The position numbers were made by a program, and so were the translations under genes. Positions 17,341 through 27,100 of a stretch of DNA of 30,000 bases are shown one piece after another. Under the pieces are notes generated by a model that did not search any database, was not told the origin of the DNA, and saw nothing but the letters and a program-made list of their open reading frames with translations. The DNA comes from Nematostella vectensis (lineage: Eukaryota > Cnidaria > Anthozoa > Actiniaria > Edwardsiidae). The first letter of the stretch is position 1; every line of letters starts with the position of its first letter. The DNA is taken from positions 10,065,188 through 10,095,187 of the forward strand of contig NC_064048.1 of NCBI RefSeq assembly GCF_932526225.1, read 5' to 3'.

Positions 17341-17664
17341 TTTTTTTTTTTAACTGGGGATTTTTCCGGGTTCCTGCCTTGATTCGAATTTGTGTCACAA
17401 GTGAGTTGAAATTATTCTCCCGTGTTTCCAGTCTTCTCGGATAAGGACACTAAACCAAAGGTCCCGTCTCTTCAAGCTGCACTTCACTAACCTGAACCGA
17501 AGGGACGTAAAAGAACCACTGGGGACACAATAAACCCTCTGGCAGTGACCACCCCAGTGACAGTGCTTACTAACCGAGGGCCATATGTTAGAAAACTGTA
17601 TATTCGGTTAAATATGTTACCCTCGATAAACAAAGGTTAAAATGAAACTTAAACTGAAACTGAA
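17341..17664. mobile_element. SINE copy between the two block X copies
   Basis: Contains ccttgattcgaatttgtg (decayed B box) and cgtgtttccagtcttctc, then aaaggtcccgtctc, shared with the SINE at 9700. It ends in a gaaacttaaactgaaactga tail that merges into block X copy 2. Confidence 0.6.
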
Positions 17665-18600
17665 AGACCAGTCGCGCGTCAGTTTTACGCCTCCGAGTCA
17701 CTCAAAGCATTCTTCGGTTTATTCAAGCAAGTAGCTGATATATTTTTTTATCATATTTAATAATGATTATTAGGACTCAGTCATAAATGGTCATTCCTAA
17801 AATAAACCTTTTATTTTCAGTTGTGAACAACAACAATTAAATTGGCGATTGGCTTTGTTTAGAATAATTTTCAGAGCCTCTTGGCACCAAAATGGTTACT
17901 TCTTGGACTAGAGCTTTAATCACAATAACTAATGCTCACAGTCGCTTTCTCTTTTTACAAGGTCAAATTGGAGGGGATCTAAAACACAATGGTGTCACAA
18001 CAGCAATAATCTAACATCCAAGTTGCTTTATATTTTGGCTTGCACATTCGTCAGGCATGAAGTGTAGTAATTAATTCAATGGAAGTTCTATTCAAGTTAG
18101 CCATGCATTGCCGTTACTAGGGTTGTTTTGAAAAAATACAATTTATCACGCAAAGTAAGCTCCTTTATTTATAAAGGATAACGGCTACAAAGATAGCTAG
18201 AAATCGAATAAACGATAATCAAAAGAAGTCTTTTTAAACTTGTTAGCCTATTTATAACGAAACTTTACATTCCGTTCTATGGGGCGAGGCACCCAAGCAA
18301 TTTGAAAGAATGCATCTAGATTTAAGCATCATACAAAGTGTGTTTGATTGAGTAACTATAGGACTTAATAGCATTGATGAATAGATATACAAAAAATAGA
18401 TAGGTTTTAGCCTTCTCTTTTGCTGCTATTGATTAAAATGGACGCTTTCCTAGTTTGCTATTTTGTTTTCTTTAAGGGTTTACCATTAGAGATCTTACCG
18501 GTGCAATCTTGATTAGCGCCGAACTACAAGACAAAGACGGAGCAATGAACGCCTATATATATTGTGCAGTTTGAATTGTCAGCTTCCGAGTGGCGTCCGA
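17662..18600. repeat. Block X, copy 2, first part
   Basis: Direct repeat of 14688-15634, starting gaaagaccagtcgcgcgtca. It ends abruptly inside gtggcgtccga and is followed at 18601-18640 by a 40-bp fragment of the same block (tagcgccgaactacaagaca...). Confidence 0.85.
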
Positions 18601-18640
18601 TAGCGCCGAACTACAAGACAAAGACGGAGCAATGAACGCC

Positions 18641-19459
18641 GTAACGAGTAACTATAGGACACGGCTCTTTGTTCCAACAGGCTAGTTGCGGACATTTGCT
18701 GGGTAACCGAGCTTTTCGCTTGGAGGGTCAAGGGCCTAGTTAATAGCTAACTGAGACGCGTCAGGTTCTCGTGTCGGCTCACTGTTTCTCTGTGAAATAC
18801 AATTGTGCAGTGCCTTGTGTTGAAAGAAATATATGCGTAATTGCCATATTTCGAATGCTAACCCCCTAGAATGCTGGGAAAAGCGGATATTCAGCCTCTG
18901 GAACCCAGGGTATAAAACGAGGCGCAAAGCGAGGTGATAGGAATATGACGCTTCCGCTGTGCATACACAATGAGCAACATTAAGAGCATCCTTTCTAAAA
19001 CTTCAAGGTTTTTCTGGATTAAATGAAAAGCTTTTTCAGACTAAGCTACATAAAGTTAACAAAGATCCATTTAGTGAGTTATATAGTCCCATTCGGCTTT
19101 CACCCAAATTGCGACACTTTATTAACCCATTGACTCCTGGCTATTTTTTAGCTGAATTCGGCAACCCAGAGACGATAGAGGAATCCGTGGATGCAATTTG
19201 ACAGCGTGGCTTGAATTAACCAATCAGCGCGTCGCTTTACCGACAGAATGCATCTGGCGACATTTCGAATTGCATCCACGGATTCCTCTATCGTTTCTGG
19301 GTTGCCAATATGTGTAAAAACTTAGCCTTTTCTGGTAGAAAGAGTTTGTTTGGGAGGCAGAAAATCGCTGGGGAAATGGAGATATTTATATTCTACCGCA
19401 CTGTGGTGGTTGATTTTCGAGATTTTACTCGTATTCCAAATTCTGGCCACTCTGGCCAC
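18641..19459. other. Sequence interrupting block X copy 2
   Basis: About 820 bp of sequence not repeated elsewhere in the window, flanked on both sides by the same segment of block X (18509-18600 and 19460-19552). It includes the foldback at 19160-19306. No supported gene. Confidence 0.5.
19160..19306. mobile_element. 147-bp MITE with about 38-bp inverted ends
   Basis: ggcaacccagagacgataga...gatgcaatt at the left is matched in reverse by aattgcatccacggattcct...gggttgcc at the right, with one or two mismatches. Confidence 0.8.
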
Positions 19460-19900
19460 TTGATTAGCGCCGAACTACAAGACAAAGACGGAGCAATGAA
19501 CGCCTATATATATTGTGCAGTTTGAATTGTCAACTTCCGAGTGGCGTCCGAATGACATCCGATGACAGCCGAATGACGTCCAATTGCATCCAAGTGGTCA
19601 TCCGAGTCCTCTTATATCTATTGTTAACAAGTTTTGTTTTTTTTTTTTTTACCGCGCAGTCTTCAGAGTTGTCAGTTATCCATCGATGCCTTTTGGAATC
19701 TTGAGTGCTTTAAAAACCTAACTATTCTAACTTGACAAGCCTTTTTGAAGACGCGACGAATCCCGCAGTGAATATGGCACAAAACTTTACTGTCACATAG
19801 TTCACATAAGAATACATTATTGAAATTAAGAGAGAACATAATGTTAAACTTCAGTGAAAAAAGGGTGATAATATTATGATCATATTATTTTGATTTTTGC
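19460..19900. repeat. Block X, copy 2, second part, with empty retrozyme site
   Basis: Matches 15541-15824 joined directly to 17179-17340, without the retrozyme. The single attctaactt at 19724-19733 marks the empty site. Confidence 0.88.
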
Positions 19901-20499
19901 AATCATAATGTTTTCAAGCTTATTTAATCAACATCAAAAGTAATGAACTCAAAGACACTACAAAAATAAACAATGTCACTCAGAGCGGTTGTACAGGGAT
20001 GGGCTGAAACGGAAGCTGCTGAAAAGGAAGCGGGAGGTGACCTTTGAAACCTTTGACCGGTTTCCATTACTTCGGTTTTCGATATTGTCTGTGAACTCTC
20101 ACTGAATATTTTTAAGATCTAAATCGCCTTTTGGCTTCAGTGCGTAGAGTCATTCAAATATGAAGCTTATTCATACTACAACATAAGCAGAAGTTGTAGC
20201 AGTATATAATTTTGTGATTGAACCAACAGAAGCCAAAGTAAATCAAACCTGCGTAGGTTTATGTTTTTGCTTTGAGGTTCCCATGAAAGTTTTTAAAATA
20301 AGCAGGAAAAGTTCTTAGTGTTGACGTATATTTCAATCCAGCTGTGAACCTCCCGGGGCTCGTCACGAAATAGCTCACGGCGCTCTGACCTTGTGATTGG
20401 CAGAGTAATGGTTGAGTGGCATTCACTTACCGTAACTGGCTTCATAAATTGCATAAATTGTAGTACTTTTGGGTGATTTAGACAGCTGTAAAAAGCAAA
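19901..20499 (+). promoter_or_regulatory. Upstream region of gene C
   Basis: About 600 bp without a coding signal before the gene C ATG. A gattgg (inverted CCAAT) lies at 20395-20400 and TATA-like cataaattg motifs lie at 20440-20460. Little resemblance to the gene A upstream region is visible despite the similar exons. Confidence 0.3.
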
Positions 20500-20578
20500 A
20501 TGGCTGTTGCAGCAGCAATAGAAGTAGCAGAGCTCGCAGCCGAAGCGGTCGCCGAAACGGCTGCAGAAACAATAGCTG
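20500..20578 (+). CDS. Gene C exon 1 (start codon)
   Basis: ATG at 20500; 79 bp ending in phase 1 at GTAAGT. MAVAAAIEVAELAAEAVAET, then AAETIA. Matches gene A exon 1 in length. Confidence 0.87.
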
Positions 20579-23500
20579 GTAAGTCCTTATTTTGTTTCTT
20601 TTATACAAACTAAAGCGACCAAACATAAGGGAATTTATAAAAGTAGACATCACGAAAACAGTCAAAACGCTCAAGTTAATAACGTTTGCTTCCTTACCTA
20701 CCTTTATATGTTTCGATATCTTTATAAACACAAGCTGCGACCAGCCAACCAGTGTGTGTGGTTTAACGATATTTTCGTGTGAACCCGTTAAAAAATATCT
20801 TTAACTAGTCTAGATTTCTTATTGGGAATAAAGTAAATTATATTTATATTTTAATCGGTTTTAATTCTATGGAATACCGGTGAAATGCGGAATAATCATG
20901 TTATAGACAGCAAACAGGAATTGTTTTGAAAGTGAAACATATAGACTTTGGGAATTCGGAAATTCGGGAACAAGAAGGACCGGCGGAATGTGGATTAAGT
21001 AAACGGGTGATATTTCAAAGTGGAGCTACTGATTGCCGCAGAATGTGGGAATTTGAAGACTAAAGGGGAACTGGAGAAGTAAAAATTGCTTAGTTGGATA
21101 TGGACGGGGAAAACTGGATTAACCAAGAGGTGTTCATTTCAAAGTTGCACAGCAGAATTGAATTTCGTGAGCAAGGAGAGTTTACATAAACCCTGGACAA
21201 AAATGTGGCTTGAACTACCAGGAATTATTGAGTAAACTGACTTGTATGAGAAATGCGGGGCACTCGTGTTTTAAATGTACCAAGGGGGGGACCAAAAAAT
21301 CAATTTTATCCATCAATCTATGGCTGTGGCTTTGGTAGATGGTCTGAACAGAAGCAAACGCGAGGTAAACATGTGATAGTAGGAACATTTAGCATCGCGT
21401 TTTCAGAATCAACAGCAAACGGCAAACCGCAGTTAGCCGTTACCGGTTTGCGGTTTGACGTACTGGCGAAAACGCAGTTTAGCACTTTGGCGGGAAATGT
21501 GGCATTTGGCGGGAAAAGTGCAAAACATGTGCTCGACTTCAACCAAGCCAAAAGCATTAGTAATTTGTGCAAATTGTCGATGAAAATATATTATTTCAAG
21601 AGTCAAATGATATATTATTTCAAAAGTGAAAGAACACTAATCCATGGTCTCAAACGTGAGCTCATAGAAAATTTGAGGGGAAAACTGGCTGAGGTAAATC
21701 ACTTACCGCTAGACGGTGCTCCTGAGGTCAAAACGCGAACCGCAGACTGCAAACTTGACCGCAAGGCCTTGTCACGTGCCACCCAGAGGTTTGACGTTTG
21801 ACGTTTCCGAGAAAAAAAACCCGGTGCTAAATGTCTCTATTATCCATACCGGCCAGTGGCTGGCAAAAAAAAAAAAAAAAGAATTATTGCATGTTTACAT
21901 GGACATTCTCGAATCAAATAACCCTAGCGCAATAAAAATGCGAAGAAAAATTGTATGAAAAAGATTCCTGAATATGTTATGAAATGTTCCAATGAGGAAT
22001 TTACCGTGCGAGCTGAATAAACCGGCGGTTTTTAAACCTGGATTGTTTGATGTGTCTCCTAGGCATTTCCCCGTAGATAAAATGAACGGTCTTTGAGAGG
22101 AGTGTAGAAATCAACCATGGGAATGCATTTAGTGAATAAAAAAGAAATCAATTTAAAAATTCATAGAGACAACCGCGGAGGCCGCCGCAGAGGGGGCGGC
22201 AGAGGCGGCGGCTGAAGGAGCGGCAGAAATGGCGGCAGAGGCGGCAGCCGAGACAGCAGCCGAAACGGCAGCCGAGACAGCGGCAGAAACTGCGGCGGAA
22301 ACTGCGGCAGAGACGGCCGCCGAAACGGCGGCCGAAGTAAGTTATTTTATTTGAATAACTTTTTTTGCATGGACGTTTTCATTTCGATTTTCCGGTGCAT
22401 TGTGAGGTAAATTGCAAAGGATAGATAATCCATTTAGGGAAATAAATCAACACAGAAAGAAATTTTCAAGTTCCTCTTTTTAGTGAAACGAAACGAAACG
22501 CTGACGAATTGTCGAGGCGCACTAAATGTCAGCGAAACTATTATATTTTCACTTTTCAGAGAAAGACATTTATCTAGGCGCGCCCCTAGACCTATTTACA
22601 TCCGTTTTCGTAAACAGGTCAAAATGTTATTCTTATCCTACCGGTGTAGAAAGCTTGTCATTTGTGTAATGTATAGAGAGATTTTAGATCTTCATCAGTT
22701 TGCTCTGTTCAGCTTTTTAACAAAAGCTAACGAGTCTAGGCAACAAGATTCAACATGGGAAGGACACCAAGGACATACAACGCGCCTCCTTCCCGATCGA
22801 ATCGGTTCTGATGCCGAAAATGTCCATTTTTCCCCATTGCTGAAAAAAAAAATCTGTTCCTTTTTTCCATATCAAGAAAATTTAGCCAAAAATTGTCGTT
22901 TTTTCCCAGACGCGGTCGGTCACTTCCATATAAGGAAACTAATATATTCCTTATTTGGAAAAACTGCATGATTTTTGTCATTTTTAAGGTTGCCGTACCG
23001 CAGGTGTTTCGTAAACTTTATGACTTGTAATCAGAAGAGAAAAACAGTGACTGTGACCATCTTTGGTCAATGGAGAAAGTATCTGAAAAAAAGATTCCTC
23101 GGTACCAGTCCCTCAAAACGACAACGTTTCCTTCATATGCCAGGTGGGACCATTCCTTTTTTTCCCAACCAGCATTTCTTAGAAAAATTTTTTCCCGGCC
23201 ATGTGGTTAGGCATTTTCATGAATAATTGCCCGTATAACCGATCGGACGATTTGTTTCCCAAGCATCTGCTCCGGCGTCCCCAAAACAATGGTAATCGTA
23301 ATAGTTATATTGTTTTCAGGAAAGCATATTCAGTGGTGTAATTGCCAAGGTCGTAAAGATCGGTGCGATTCTTGTGGTGGGTGTAGCTATCGGATCTGTC
23401 ATCGATTTGATCAAAGGTGCAACAGGAGCTGGGCTCAAGAAATGCAAACTTGACGCCGACACCAGAAAAAGTCTAGAAAAAGTTCAAAACGCACTTGATC

Positions 23501-24121
23501 AAATATCAGGTAAGTCCCGGTTATGCCCCGTTCCAAATGCATTTAGTATGAACCAAGTCGATTGACCATGCAATACTCTAACAATCTCTTATTTGTTATT
23601 CAGGGCCTTAGCGGGGGGGAGGGGGGGGGGGGCGTGGCGCACGTGTGCCCCTCCCATATTTCCAAAAATTAATATTGGGGGCGGACTGTCCCCCCGAACA
23701 TTTTTGCTATGTTTTGTCACGTCCCCCCCCCCCCCCCCAATATTTCGAAGCCTGCTACAGATCTGTTATTGCAACCATTCCCCCCCCCCCCCCCACACAC
23801 ACACACACAAAGAAAATACAAATGACAGACAGACAGACAGACAGATTTTATTTATTGGTCCCTTGAAACAGTAAAGTTACATCGGTTAGTGACCAAAAAT
23901 TTTTAAAAAAAAGGTAAAATAGTACGTATATAAGACGTACAACAGCTATTATGTGATTGTTCTTAGTTTTAGTTTACATTGTATTTCCTTTCTTTCATTT
24001 TTTCTTTTTCTAAATCTTTTCTGATTGTTTTTAGTTACTACTTAGTTTTACATTGTATTTTCTTTTTTCTTTTTTTCTTCCCTTTTTTCCCCTTTCCTTT
24101 TTTATTTTTATTTGTATTTGT

Positions 24122-24159
<38 letters not shown>

Positions 24160-27100
24160 TGCTTACTTCAGATTTCTATTGTGCTTTAGGTTTAATTTTT
24201 CATATTAGCGTTTCCCTTAGCTTGAAACATTCGGAAATGTACCTTGCAGCTATCCCTGCTAATTGAGTTGGCGGATTTATTAGTAAATTGAAAAGGCGTT
24301 TTTGTGTAATTTGATTGCGCTGCAAATTTTGGATAACTGAGTTTCGTAGCTCTTTGTATGTTTGGCATTGTACTAGAAAGTGAAATTCATTTTCCACGTC
24401 ATTTTTGCATGTTGGGCAAATCCGATCTTTTTCCTTTGTGTAAGGCCTCGTGTGTCTGCCTTTCTCAATTTGCAATTGGTGATTACTTATTCTTAGTTTT
24501 GTTAGCGCAACTCTATGTTTCACATTAGGGATGGCTACAAGGTAATTCTCTAATTCATATTTGTCTTTAAAAGTTCTATAAGTTCTTAGTTTGTTCATTT
24601 CGTTACTGTTTTTCCTTTGGTCATTGAAAATTTCCCCATGCCATTTCTGAAAATACATATCATTAAGTCGTTTTGAGAAAATATCAAGGAACAATGTAGG
24701 GTCGGTTTCATTTTGATAGAGCCACATAAACCCAAAACCCGCTTTGAAAATTATTTCTTTTGTTTTGTGGGTCCAGTAGGACACGTGAGGGTTATTTACA
24801 CACTCTGTATAAACTACTTTTGAGAGGGCCTCTTCTTTTGACCGAAGGTTGGTCCAGTATTTTATGTTCCTATATGTTGCATTTATACAAAGAGGATATC
24901 TGCCTAGTTCCCCTCTGCACGCATTGTTCACAGCCGTTTTTCCAGTTCCTAGTAACATTTTACAGAATTTAAGATGTACTGATTCAAGCGGATCTCTATC
25001 ATCAACACAGCTTTTATTATCGGCACCCCATACCTCGCTGCCATACAATAAAATTGGTTTGATCAGTGCATCAAACAGTTTTAATGTAAGATTAATGTCT
25101 GATCTGAAGTGAATACCGAGATCTTTCCTTAACTTAAATAAAGCTTTGAGTGCGGTTTTTTTAAGCTCCTCTTTTGCTAAGTTAAAGTTTCCTACCGCGC
25201 TGAATACTAGCCCTAGGTACTTATAAGATTTGACATTTTCCAATTGTTCCCTGTTCAAAAGGAATTGATAGTTATTCATTACTTTGCCTATATTATTAAA
25301 AATCATCACCTTAGTTTTTGAAGTATTGACTTTTAGACTATTTTCTTCTGAGTAGATAGAAAGTCTATTTAAAAGGTCTTGCAGACCACTACTTGTTTCC
25401 GAGAAAAGTACTAAGTCGTCTGCATACAGAAGACAATTTAATTTTGTGTTGCCTAAGATGTGGGCACTTGAAGATTTCGCTAAGGTATCAGGTAAATCGC
25501 TAAGGAACAGATTAAAAAGAGTTGGACTCAACATGCATCCTTGTTTTACCCCAACCATGCATCTAAAACTTTCACTAATTGAAATGCTTTGGATGCTTTC
25601 ACAAATTGAAATGCTAAAACTTTCACAAATTGAAATGCTATGTTCACCTATTTTTATGTTGTTTTTCTACAGGCATGTTTTCAAGATGGAATGGAGTGCT
25701 AAAAGGACTCGGGAAGGACGTGGATCTAGGAAGTATCGAGGTTGATTTGGAAGGAAAAAAGGAGAGTATTCACGTCAGTAGTCTGTTTTACGGGGTACTT
25801 GACACCATCAAAAAGGTACTTGGGAAGTCATATTATTTACTTATATACTTTACTAAATTTAGGCTCACCCTGTATTTATACAGGATTGCGTGATTCCAAC
25901 AGTATTGCGTGACCCCTTCCCCTTCTTGGATTTTCCATCTCCTGCTCATCCCCTCATTTTTTTCTGTTTTTATCATTTAAATTTAGTCACAGTCAATGCA
26001 TGTTTTCAGGACCTAGATAAAGCGCAGGCCATCGCGAAGGAATGCTCCGAGAGCTGTGCATGGCAAGCTAACCTACAAGTGTTCACGCTGCACATTGTGA
26101 ATGCTGTGACTGGCATGGTCGCCCTCGTGGATCTGAGAGATAAGAGCAGTAAACTACAGCAATACAAGTACGAGAAGACCGTAAGATAGAGAAGCGAACT
26201 GACTGAATAGGTGACTTTCTGTCTGAGAGATAAGAGCAGTAAACTGCAGGAATACAAGTACGAGAAGACCGTAAGATAGAGAAGCGAACTGACTGAATAG
26301 CTGACTTTCTGTCTGAGAGATAAGAGCAGTAAACTCCAGCAATACAAGTACGAGAAGACCGTAAGATAGAGAAGCGAACTGACTGAATAGGTGACTTTCT
26401 GTCTAAGAGATAAGAGCAGTAAACTACAGCAATACAAGTATGAGAAGACCGTAAGATAGAGAAGCGAACTGACTGAATAGGTGACTTTCTGTCTGAGAGA
26501 TAAGAGCAGTAAACTACAGCAATACAAGTACGAGAAGACCGTAAGATAGAGAAGCGAACTGACTGAATAGGTGACTAACCTACAAGTGTTCACGCTGCAC
26601 ATTGTGAATGCTGTGACTGGCATGGTCGCCCTCGTGGATCTGAGAGATAAGAGCAGTAAACTACAGCAATACAAGTACGAGAAGACCGTAAGATAGAGAA
26701 GCGAACTGACTGAATAGGTGACTTTCTGTCTGAGAGATAAGAGCAGTAAACTACAGCAATACAAGTACGAGAAGACCGTAAGATAGAGAAGCGAACTGAC
26801 TGAATAGGTGACTTTCTGTCTGAGATAAGAACAGTAAACTACAGCAATACAAGTACGAGAAGACCGTAAGATAGAGAAGCGAACTGACTGAATAGGTGAC
26901 TTTCTGTCTAAGAGATAAGAGCAGTAAACTACAGCAATACAAGTATGAGAAGACCGTAAGATAGAGAATCGAACTGACTGAATAGGTGACTTTCTGTCTG
27001 AGAGATAAGAGCAGTAAACTGCAGCAATACAAGTACGAGAAGACCGTAAGATAGAGAAGCGAACTGACTGAATAGGTGACTTTCTGTCTGAGAGATTAGA

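Noticed and set aside
21253-21801. 182-codon ORF in intron 1 of gene C
   Set aside because: No recognisable domain; overlaps repeated ggtttgcggtttgac-type motifs and lies within an intron.
22483-22971. 162-codon ORF in intron 2 of gene C
   Set aside because: Low-complexity Phe/Arg-rich translation without a domain; intronic.
23979-24266. 95-codon Phe/Leu-rich ORF
   Set aside because: T-rich tract in the LINE 3' region read antisense.
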